Shown: positions 9,299 to 17,159 of the stretch, one piece after another | How positions within the stretch are numbered: the stretch's first letter is position 1 | How the letters are laid out: each line of letters starts with the position of its first letter | Origin: Chara braunii | Taxonomy: Eukaryota > Streptophyta > Charophyceae > Charales > Characeae | DNA length: 21,790 nt | Assembly: GCA_003427395.1 (NCBI GenBank) | Contig: BFEA01000016.1 | Span: forward strand, 2,362,949-2,384,738 | Direction: 5' to 3' | Made by a program: the position numbers and the translations under genes | Notes under the pieces: model-generated | What the model saw: the letters and a program-made list of their open reading frames with translations, nothing else | Databases searched by the model: none | Told to the model about the DNA's origin: nothing

Positions 9299-10535
9299 GA
9301 CCGATTGAGTACATGAGCAAAAAGATGTCATCCAAAAGGTTGGCGAAGTCCACCTACGAGAGAGAACTCTACGCCTTGTATAAGTCACAATCCATTGGAG
9401 ACACTTTCTGTTGGGTAGGTTCTTCTATTTGAGAACTGACCATCAGACGCTGAAGTGGATAAAGACACAACCTGTTCTCTCCGATGCCCTCAAGCGATGG
9501 ATTGAAGTCATAGAGCAATATGACTTCAAAATCGATTACTTGAAGGGGGAGTATAGCAAGGTTGCTGACGCATTGTCTTGTAGGGCAGATTACCTTGGGG
9601 CTTTAGTCACTGAATTCAACATTTCTGACGATGTGACTCGATCACTGGAGGAAGCCTATCGGGAAGACCCTGTCACGATGGACATCATTCGCAAACTGCA
9701 GGCCAAAGACAAGGGCACAAAAGAAGAGTTTGTGATGGTGGATGGGTTGCTCTTTCTGAGAAAGGCTGGGATTGAAAGATTAGTTGTTTCATCTAGGGAG
9801 AATTTGCGCAGTTTATTTTTAGGTGAATGCCATCATGCAATCGGACATTTCGGCTACAAAAAGACCAGTGTCAATTTAGTACAGCGATTTTGGTGGCTCG
9901 GTATGCTAGATGATGCAAAGAAGTATGTGCAGATCTGCCAGGTCTGTCAGCAGGATAAACCGCGAACTCAAGCACCGCGTAGGTTGCTGAAGCCCTTGCC
10001 CATTCCCGCTGGTCCGGGACTGAGTGTTTCCATGGATTTCATGGACACCTTGGTAACCAGCAGGAGTGGCAAGAGGCACATCTTTGTCATCATAGATAGA
10101 TTCACCAAGTACGCTAGACTGATTGCCATGCCGGAGACTACGAGGACTGAGCACGTCATCAAGTTGTTTATGGACAACTGGGTGCGTGATTTTGGATTGC
10201 CAAATTCAATCGTTAGTGACAGAGTTGTCCGCTTCACAAGTGAGTTGTGGAAGAAGACTGCTGAGCAAATGGGAAGTCAACTTCAGATGACTTCTGGGAA
10301 TCATCCCGAAGCCAACGGACAGGCCGAACAGATGAACAGAGTTGTGCAACATCTGCTGAGGCATTACATTAAGCCCAACCAGGATGACTGGGATGAGAAA
10401 TTGCCTCTCATCGCCAGCCTGTACAACAACATTGTGCACAACACAACCGGCGTTAGTCCTAATCAGCTGCACTTGGGATGGAAGCCTAGATCCGCTCTAG
10501 ACTTCCTCCTGCCTGAAATACGGGGTGCAGTATGA
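9299..10535 (+). pseudogene. Chromovirus RNase H end and integrase core
   Basis: RNase H continues as YMSKKMSS and STYERELYALY, with a frameshift near 9380, then [13 protein letters not shown] from 9411. The integrase zinc finger reads HAIGH with CQVC about 35 residues on (9830-9950). The catalytic DDE set is present: Asp in SMDFMDTL (near 10035), Asp in VSDRVVRFTS (near 10215), and Glu in HPEANGQAEQ (near 10310). The frame from 9411 to 10535 is open for 374 codons. Relative to the minus-strand copy, about a dozen codons are missing near 10520, shifting the frame into the chromodomain part. Integrase inserts the cDNA into the genome. Confidence 0.88.
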
Positions 10536-11112
10536 GAAGTTGCCACAGCAAGCTGTCGAGCACATCAAGAAATTTCAGGAAACAATGATTGCCTCTGAGA
10601 ACAAACATCGTCGACCGTTCACATTTCAGGTAGGGGAATGTGTTTGGGTTAAGGCTAGTGAACTAGGACAGGAATTCGGAATCTCTCGTAAACTAATGCC
10701 ACAGTATTTCGGTCCCTGGGAAGTCTTGGATGTAGTTGGGGATGATTTGGATGGTCCCTCCTATGTTATTCGAATCCCTGGTCACCTGCGCACTTACCCT
10801 GTCTTCCACGCCTCAAAGCTTGCACCTTTCGCTGAGACAGCTCAGTTTCCATCTAGGAGATCAATGCTAGCCCCAACCATGGACGGCCATGTGGACATCG
10901 ACAACATTCTGGAACACAGAGACATGCCTGTTCCAAAACCTCTGGGTAGAGGGAGACCTCCAAAACCTAAGAGAGAATACAGGGTCAGATTCAGGCATCA
11001 CACAGATCCGAAAGAAGATCGATGGTTCACCAGACTGGAACTGGTTGAGACAGCACCTCAGGTGGTGGCTGAATATGAAAGAAAGTCAAAGGGGAAGGCA
11101 CCTGCGAAGTAA
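10525..11112 (+). pseudogene. Integrase C-terminus with GPY/F module and chromodomain
   Basis: A 195-codon frame continues the integrase after the deletion near 10520. It has FQVGECVWVKASEL, the GPY/F-like KLMPQYFGPWEVLDVVG, and PVFHASKLAPF. The chromodomain follows at about residues 120-190: VDIDNILEHRDMPVPKP, a basic linker RPPKPKREYRVRF, then WFTRLELVETAPQVVAEYE. Chromodomains on integrase are thought to steer insertion to heterochromatin. The minus-strand copy has the same module with high similarity. The stop is at 11110-11112, about 25 bases before the polypurine tract. Confidence 0.85.
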
Positions 11113-11135
11113 GCATCTCAACAGACTTTCGAAGC

Positions 11136-11149
11136 GAAGGGGGATGGAA
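11136..11149 (+). promoter_or_regulatory. Polypurine tract of the chromovirus
   Basis: A G/A-rich run (GAAGGGGGATGGAA) sits between the pol stop and the LTR start TGTGAGG. The minus copy has GGAGGAGGGAA before TGCGAGG at the same place. Such tracts prime plus-strand DNA synthesis. Confidence 0.6.
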
Positions 11150-12224
11150 TGTGAGGATTGAGCTCTCATTGGGGCCTTGCCGACATGCATATGTTCTGGG
11201 CTAAGGGCCCCAGCAAGCCTCATGCCCGCCCTAAGTGAAGGCGGGCCAGAACATCCACGAGAGGCCTTTCTTTTCTTCATTTCACGAAGTGGGTATCAGA
11301 CAGTTGCAGCACGCCAGTTGGTTGGAGTGCATCGTGAAGCCCAGACTCCTGCAGAAGCAGTCGAGCCCAGGGCCTCAGTTGGTTGAGCCCTGGGCACAAG
11401 CCAGGGGAGGCCGACACATCACACATTGGACGCTGGCCAATCGAAAACCGGGTTGTCGTCATAGAGGCCGAGCGTGCCAATGGGAAACCGGCCCGCTATC
11501 TGAATCTGGACATCGGCCCTGGGCTGATGGGTGCAACTGTAAAGTCTGGGCCCCATTTGCATTGGGCCTGGGCGCAGATACCGGGCCCCAGTCGCAGGCT
11601 ACAGTGAGCCGCACACGCGCCTACCACGGCATATAGGCAGTCTGGGCGCAGGGGCAGGGATCTTGGCCAGTGCGGCATTGTCGGCACGCTGCATTGTGTA
11701 GTGAGCGCGTGCATGCTGCGCTAGGTGGTCAAGCGCGCTAGCGGGTGCAGAGGTGTGGGACGCTGCAGGGCAGCGAGCGCCGGCAGCCGTAGCCGGGCTG
11801 CAGGGCGCAGTGAGAGGTAGGGAGGCGAAGGTGGTCTTCGGGAAGGAGGCACGAGAGTGGGGAGACGGGATAGGAGTGGGGAGCAACAGAGGTACTTACA
11901 TGGCGTGCAGAGAGGAGGTCGCCATTGGTGTTGACGTCAAGCACGCTGGTCTTCAAGTCGTCTGGTTGTGATCATGCTGTAGTTGTAGCTGTAGGGAGTA
12001 GTGTAGGTAGGGCGCCAGCACCGTTCAGAGAGAGAGCTACATTGGGTTCTGATGTTGGTGTGGCCCTACGGGCTGGGACATTGACCTCACGGTTCTGCTG
12101 TATCATTCTCATATGAATGGTTTCTTGGTTCCAATGTGCTATCTGCTCTTTGTTTGACTACTTGGACTTCAGCGTGATTTGCAATTTGGATTTCTGTACT
12201 TCGCTCACATTCATGTTCCTTGCA
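11150..12224 (+). repeat. 3' LTR of the plus-strand chromovirus
   Basis: It begins TGTGAGGATTGAGC after the polypurine tract and ends TTCCTTGCA, giving TG...CA ends and about 1,075 bases. The last 30 bases match the stump before the primer-binding site. The first part is G/C-rich, with repeated self-complementary GCCCTGGGC-type words (for example 11363-11395). CGCCCTAAGTGAAGGC near 11228 is shared with the minus-strand copy's LTR (near 14108). CATATAGG near 11631 is a weak TATA candidate. There is no full 5' LTR to compare, so the left boundary rests on the polypurine tract and family comparison. Confidence 0.65.
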
Positions 12225-12590
12225 CTTTCCATCAGACTGAGTCTGTTTATATCATGTATGTGGATAATCTTTCTGCGATGTTTTGTCGGTCTTCTCCATC
12301 CAAGTCGCTCATCTTCCATGACATGTAGCTGGTTGACCTGGTTTGGGATCACAGACAGTTGATAGGGTTAGTGTTGTTATTAAAAGTTATTTCGTTATGG
12401 AATCAATATAAGTGATTCCGTCCCTTCTTCCAGGTTTTGTGGTATGTTTTTGGTTTTATCTGTTGGTTATTTTGAGTGGTTTGCTGTGGGGTTGTCGAGT
12501 AGGTCTTTGTTTGTGAGGGGCAAGTTTTTGTGGTTGTCTAGTTGCTCATAGTAACGAGTTGAGAGTTTTTTCTGTAAACATGATGGGGTT
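12225..12590 (-). pseudogene. Probable N-terminal remnant of the Penelope-like element
   Basis: On the minus strand, broken frames read RYYEQLDNHKNLPLTNKDLL (about 12480-12560) and then VMEDERLGWRRPTKHRRKI and HDINRLSLMES, ending at the chromovirus 3' LTR. Strand and order fit the upstream part of the frame that resumes at 4290. I infer it is the same element split by the chromovirus. There is no catalytic motif here to prove it, and the segment could belong to another copy. Confidence 0.4.
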
Positions 12591-12699
12591 TGGTTGTCTG
12601 GTGTTGTGTTTTTGGGCTATTGGCCTGATTCAGAAGTGTTTTCGTCTGCAACTTGGTGTCTATTAGATTACTTGGTTCATTTTGAAACGGATTCCACCT

Positions 12700-13186
12700 T
12701 CGCTGTAGCCGATGCAGATCCCAGGGCTCGATCCCTAGTCCTTACCCTACCTGTGTACGGTATCTGTGTCGACCCCAGGAGTTGAACCCATGACCTGTGT
12801 CTTTCCCCACAGTTGGTAGGTTGTCGTAGGTCTGTAGGTTATAGGGGTTCGGTCTGTAGACCTGTCGGATAGGAGTCTTAGTGAGTTCTAGAAGTCGTAG
12901 CTGTAGCTCCTCCGAAGGGTCAAGGTCGTAGCTGCTACAGTCCTGAAGGGTCAAGGTCGTAGCTGCTACAGTACCGAAAGGCCAAGTCCACAGTCTTCCG
13001 GAAGGTCCGGAAGTGGCCTTTCGGGTACTGCCCACAGTAGACCGAGGCAAGTGGGCAAGTGGCGAAGTCCACCCGTGCTGATTCAGCGGTACCCAGTCCC
13101 AGTCAGTCTCAGTCCAGTCAAGCAAGTACCGTGTGGGACTGTGTGCACCAGGGGCATGGGGAAGGGGCAGACCAACGAGCTACAGA
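12700..13186 (+). promoter_or_regulatory. U3-like region of LTR copy B
   Basis: This precedes the TATA box of copy B. It holds a 31-bp tandem duplication (units from 12914 and 12945) built on GGTCGTAGCTGCTACAG, and a hairpin whose arms CAGTACCGAAAGGCCA (12969-12984) and 13014-13030 are complementary with one bulge. Short direct repeats and hairpins just upstream of a TATA box resemble LTR enhancers. The upstream boundary with the Penelope-like remnant is uncertain. Confidence 0.45.
12914..12971 (+). repeat. 31-bp tandem duplication
   Basis: GAAGGGTCAAGGTCGTAGCT and the following bases to CTACAG occur at 12914 and again at 12945. A weaker partial copy (AAGTCGTAGCTGTAG) lies just upstream near 12893. 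Each unit contains the short palindrome GTAGCTGCTAC. Confidence 0.9.
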
Positions 13187-13595
13187 AGTATAAAGCAAGA
13201 GGCAGCGCCCAGCCATTCATTCATTCCTGCGTAAGCCATGCGGAAGCACTGCCACAGCGACTTGTGTGAGGTGGTCTGCAGTATGCCCGAAGACGAAGTG
13301 GGCGGGAAGGAGAGCTTAGCCATAGCGATAGGGGTAGCATGTGTGTGTGCATGTGTGTACAGTGTGACGCGTGTGGGATATCCAGGGTGATCCTGTGTAC
13401 GTGAACAGCAGACTTGGGTTGGCGAACGGAGAGTTGTACAGGCGCTGCTGCGCCATAGCCATTTGAAGTGAGCTTGTATCTGAACTGCGCTCTTGGTTAC
13501 CATATCTCTGAGTTCTGAGTGGGCGCTTGTCGCCAGTTTGCTGCGCTACCTGTTTACATGCATGTGAGTTGTGAAAGAAAGCGAGTCTGATTGCA
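13187..13595 (+). repeat. LTR-like repeat, copy B (R-U5 part)
   Basis: This is the direct repeat partner of 1-414, from AGTATAAA to GTCTGATTGCA. Differences include indels in the middle (a copy-B segment around 13412-13440 and a copy-A segment around 160-220). It is followed at 13596 by ATT and a degraded initiator-tRNA site, so this looks like a 5' LTR whose internal region is lost or unrecognisable. TATAAA at 13189-13194 would start transcription. Confidence 0.65.
13189..13194 (+). promoter_or_regulatory. TATA box of LTR copy B
   Basis: TATAAA is placed exactly as in copy A (3-8) and lies downstream of the repeat-rich U3-like region. Confidence 0.5.
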
Positions 13596-13598
13596 ATT

Positions 13599-13613
13599 TG
13601 GTAATGTTGCTGG
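13599..13613 (+). promoter_or_regulatory. Decayed initiator-Met tRNA primer-binding site
   Basis: TGGTAATGTTGCTGG matches the chromovirus site at 4321-4335 in 11 of 15 positions and has the same ATT spacer. The 13 bases TTGCAATTTGGTA are identical at 4313-4325 and 13591-13603. This supports reading copy B as a 5' LTR. Confidence 0.5.
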
Positions 13614-13974
13614 TTATTTTAGTGGTTTGGGGAGCGTTGTGATTTGTGGTGTTTGTGAGGTTAGGTGTTTGATAATAGTTATCGTTTATAGGGGGGGGGG
13701 GGTGTCTTTTTGTTATAGTCACTATGGGGTGATGAGTTTTATCGTTTTAAGTTTTTTTTTTGGGAAACTTGGAGGAGTAGTTTTAGGTGGCTAGGGGGGG
13801 GGGTGCTTATGCTAAGGTTTTTGGTTAGTTGGCTTTGATGGGTTGTTTGTGGGCTTGTTTTGGATGGGGGTTTGGTTTTTGGATGCTGTTATTCTGTGGT
13901 TGTTGTGGGTGTTGTGGGTGTTGTGTGAGGATTTAGCGTTTATGATGTAATTGCGTACTTGTATTTGTATTTGG
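13614..13974. other. G/T-rich non-coding stretch
   Basis: Plus-strand G/T-rich DNA with homopolymer runs (G12 near 13690, T10 near 13750, G10 near 13794) and a GTTGTGGGT triplication near 13900-13925. I see no gene. The composition resembles 663-2340. Confidence 0.5.
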
Positions 13975-14167
13975 GTAGTGTAGGTTCAGGGGATATTCAT
14001 GGGCTGGAGGAGGAAGGGGATCAAAAGAGCAGCTGCCTGAATTTCCTTGGTTGCGCAGTGGCCGAAAAAGGGCCCTGTGGGCCTCGTCGAGCCTGCCTTC
14101 ACTTAGGGCGGCCAACGGTCTGTATAGCAGGGCCAAAAAGGGGGTCCATAAAGGCTCTAGCCTCGCA
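13975..14167 (-). repeat. Start of the 3' LTR of the minus-strand chromovirus
   Basis: On the minus strand it begins TGCGAGGCTAGAGCC after a purine tract and shares CGCCCTAAGTGAAGGC with the LTR at 11150. Only about 190 bases are recognisable before G/T-rich DNA takes over, so the LTR is truncated or strongly diverged. Confidence 0.5.
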
Positions 14168-14204
14168 TTCCCTCCTCCACATCTTCGATAGTCCTCTGAG
14201 AAGA

Positions 14205-14630
14205 TCAGTCTTCAATGATCTGGCGCTTTCCCTTCTGCAGAGATTTCTCATAGTGGGCTACGACCTGAGGAGCGGTCTGCATGAGTTCCTCCCGAGTAAA
14301 CCAGCGGTCCTCCTTTGGATCTGTGTGATGTCTGAACCGGACTCGATACTGCAGTTTTGGCTTCGGAGGACGTCCTCTGCCTGTGGGCTTCTGCACTGTC
14401 AGCTCCTTGTGATCTACGATGTCATCGATGTCCACCTCTCCATCCATGGTTGGGGGCAGCATTGAGCGTCGCGAGGGAAACTGATCGGTTTCCTCGAATG
14501 GTGCAAGCTTAGAAGCATGAAAGACTGGGTAGGTAAGGAGGTGACCAGGGATCCGGATAACATAGGATGGCCCATCCGGATCAGTCCCAACAACATCCAA
14601 CACTTCCCAAGGCCCAAAGTACTGGGGCAT
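14205..14630 (-). pseudogene. GPY/F module and chromodomain of the second chromovirus
   Basis: The frame starts MPQYFGPWEVLDVVGTDPDG and continues PVFHASKLAPFEE, then the chromodomain VDIDDIVDHKELTVQKP, a linker RPPKPKLQYRVRF and WFTREELMQTAPQVVAHYE, ending with a basic tail at 14205. A frameshift near 14625 separates it from the integrase core. Sequence and length match the plus-strand copy (10525-11112). The stop lies about 38 bases before the LTR start. Confidence 0.85.
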
Positions 14631-15788
14631 GAGTTTTCTGGGAAATCTCGTGCTCTTGTCTCAGTTCTGAGGACTTAACCCAGACCCTATCCCCAACCTG
14701 AAAAGTAGAAGGACGGCGGTGTCTGTTCTCAGACTCGATCATTGCCGCTTGTGCCTTCTGCATCTGTTCTACCGCCTGCTGCATTTTTTGTTCATACCTA
14801 TAGGCAAATTCTAAGGTGTCCGGTGCAGCAGTTGACTGAATCTTAGGCAGGAGAAAGTCTAAGGGCAATCTAGGCTTGAAGGTCAGTAGTAGACTGTTTG
14901 GGCTCACCCCGGTGGCGTTGTGTATGGCGTTGTTATACAGGCTGGCGATGAGGGCGAGCTTCTGATCCCAGTCCACCTGGTTGGGCTTAATGTAATGCCT
15001 CAACAGGTGTTGTACAGCGCGGTTCAGTTGCGCGGCTTGACCATTGGCCTCTGGGTGATTCCCAGAAGTCATTTGCAACTGTGTCCCCTGTTCAGCAGCA
15101 GCGGCCTTCCACAGCTCACTAGTGAAACGGACATCCCTATCACTGACTATGGACTTGGGCATACCAAAATCCCTAACCCAGTTCTCTTTAAACAATCTGA
15201 TGATGTACTCGGTCTTTGCTGACTCCGGCATGGCTTTAACCTAGCATATTTGCTAAACCTATCCACGATGACGAAGATGTGTCTCATGCCGCTCTTGTTG
15301 GTGACCAGCGTATCCATGACAGGCTCTCACCTGGCCTTTCCGGAATCGGAAGGGGCTTCAGGAGCCCAAGAGGAGCCTGAGTACGTGGCTTGTCTCTTTG
15401 ACATACCTGGCAAGTCTCCACGTACAGTTGGGTGTCTCGCATCATCGTGGGGCCACCAGAACCGCTGCAGCAAATTGGCTGCGGTCTTCTTATACCCAAA
15501 ATGTCCGGTGGCATCATGACACTCACCTAAAAACAAACTACGCAAAGAATCGCTATTAGGAACACACAGTCGTTTATTCCCTGCCTTCTCAAGAAACAGC
15601 AAGCCATTGGCCAACTCAAACTCGGCAAAAGTTGTCTTGTCCTTCGTCTGAAGTCTGCGATTGATCTCAGACATAAACTGGTCCTCTTGATAGGCTTCCA
15701 CCAAAGAGCGAGTAACATCGTCCTTCAGATCGAACTCAGTAATTAGCGCACCTGAGAAGTCAGGTCGACGCGAAGTCATACTGCTCAA
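14581..15788 (-). pseudogene. Integrase of the second chromovirus
   Basis: The N-terminal part (from 15788) reads LFLGECHDATGHFGYKK with the CQVCQRDKP zinc Cys pair in another frame near 15410, so a frameshift near 15460 splits the zinc finger. A short deletion near 15315-15325 removes the region of the first catalytic Asp. The core from 15231 has Asp in VSDRDVRFTSELW and Glu in HPEANGQAAQLNR, then LDFLLPKIQSTAAPDTL, which the plus copy lacks. Near 15765 about 16 codons of the RNase H-integrase connection are missing. The protein is inactive. Confidence 0.85.
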
Positions 15789-17010
15789 TGACTTCGATCC
15801 AACGCTTCAAAGCATCAGAGAGTACCGGATGAGTTCTCATCCATCTCAGTGTCTGATGATCAGTTCTGAGGATGAAGAACCTCCCAAGGAGGTAGTGTCT
15901 CCAATGGGTCAGTGCCTTGTACACCTCATAGAGTTCCTTCTCATAGGTTGACTTTGCCAACTTCTGAGACGACATTTTCTTAGACATGTACTCGACTGGC
16001 CTCAACTTTGGCCCCTCCTGTTGCGCGAGCACGGCGCCAATGCCGTATTGGCTGGCATCCGTGGTGACTAAGAACGGCTTGTCAGGATCAGGAAGTTTCA
16101 AGACCTCGTAATGCGTCAACGCATTCGTCAGATGTCTGAAAGCAGCCTCGCACTTATCTGTCCACTCCCATGGGGTGTCAAGGCGGGTCAAATCAGTCAA
16201 AGGAGTGACCACTATGCTATAGTTCTTAACGAAAGTCTTATAGTAGCCTGTCATTCCTAAGAAAGATCTCATCTCAGTCACAAATTGAGGACGTGGCCAA
16301 TCACGAATGCTGGCCACCTTCGCGTCATCAGGCTTTAACCCTTCCGCGGATATCTCATGAGCCAAGTACAAGACACGGGTGCGGCCAAACTCGCATTTCT
16401 CACCGTTGATCTTGAACTTGTGCTGTCGCAGGAGACTGAGGACTTTGTCCAAATGTGTGACGTGCTCCTCGACAGTCTTACTAAAAATAACTATGTCATC
16501 GAGGTACACGATGACAAACTTATCCAAGTACTCATGGAATATCCGATTCATAGCGTGCTGAAAGGTGCCAGGAGCATTGCACAGGCCGAAAGGCATCACC
16601 ACAAACTCGTACAGACCGTACCTGGTCTGAAAGGCGGTTTTGTGTTGATTCTCAGGCCGGATTGCAATCTTATGGTACCCGGACTTCAGATCTATCTTAC
16701 TGAAGTACCGACACCCTTGCACTCTATCTAGCAAATCGTCGATGCGCGGTAGGGGCTCTTTGTTCTTGACAGTGATGGCATCAAGGCCCCTATAGTCAAT
16801 GCACATCCTAAGTGTACCCTCCTTCTTCTTAGGTACGAATAGTAATGGAGATCCATAAGGAGAGACACTCGGTCGGATCCAACCCTTCTCTACGAGTTCC
16901 TTGAGTTGGCGGCGAAGTTCATCGAGCTCGCCTCGAGACATCCGATAGATCATTCCTTTGGGATACTAGACCCTGGGATAATTTCTATCGCGCCACGACA
17001 CCCGATGATC
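15760..17010 (-). CDS. RT-RNase H of the second chromovirus, open frame
   Basis: A 397-codon frame from 16953 is uninterrupted. It has [67 protein letters not shown] and the active site [11 protein letters not shown]. RNase H follows with [32 protein letters not shown] and [10 protein letters not shown]. All RT and RNase H signature residues I can place are intact. Pre-RT sequence (IEIIPGS, near 17000) lies upstream in a shifted frame, so the Met at 16953 is not a real start. The frame ends where a deletion joins it to integrase. As a piece of pol without gag, protease or promoter it is presumably not expressed. Confidence 0.88.
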
Positions 17011-17159
17011 TGATCATCCGACGTCATGGGGACAAAAAAACACTAAAATGTTGTTCTTTTGTATGCTCAATTTCGTGAATTTAGAACAAAATGTCAGGTT
17101 TAACGAAATGTCAGTTTCTCTTTGGCATCGTCGTTGTCGTTGTCCATCAGTTCCTGGTC

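Larger units (their letters stand above)
4288..12224 (+). mobile_element. Ty3/gypsy chromovirus, degenerate, 5' LTR deleted
   Basis: The order is LTR stump, primer-binding site (4321), leader, gag (5615), protease, RT, RNase H, integrase, chromodomain (ending 11112), polypurine tract (11136-11149) and 3' LTR (11150-12224). Domain order with RT before integrase and a C-terminal chromodomain defines a chromovirus. The element carries many stops and frameshifts in every domain, so it is dead. Without a 5' LTR it also lacks its promoter. Its pol is closely related to the minus-strand copy at 14205-17030. It interrupts a Penelope-like element whose two parts lie on either side. Confidence 0.85.
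13975..17030 (-). mobile_element. Second chromovirus, 5'-truncated, minus strand
   Basis: It contains the end of the protease-RT linker, RT, RNase H, integrase, chromodomain and the start of a 3' LTR. Gag, protease, leader and 5' LTR are absent. Similarity to the plus-strand copy is high across pol, so both belong to one family. It ends abruptly near 17030 next to an unrelated broken frame. Orientation is tail to tail with the 4288-12224 element. Confidence 0.85.

Noticed and set aside
11235-11636. 133-codon plus-strand frame in the 3' LTR
   Set aside because: It lies wholly within the G/C-rich LTR, has no recognisable domain and overlaps similar open frames on the other strand, so it reflects composition.
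12778-12788. Minus-strand GGTTCAACTCC as a pol III B box of a SINE
   Set aside because: The match is exact, but I found no A box at a suitable distance and no A tail, and the site lies in the U3-like region.
16357-16731. Plus-strand open frame of 124 codons
   Set aside because: It is the antisense shadow of the conserved minus-strand RT frame.
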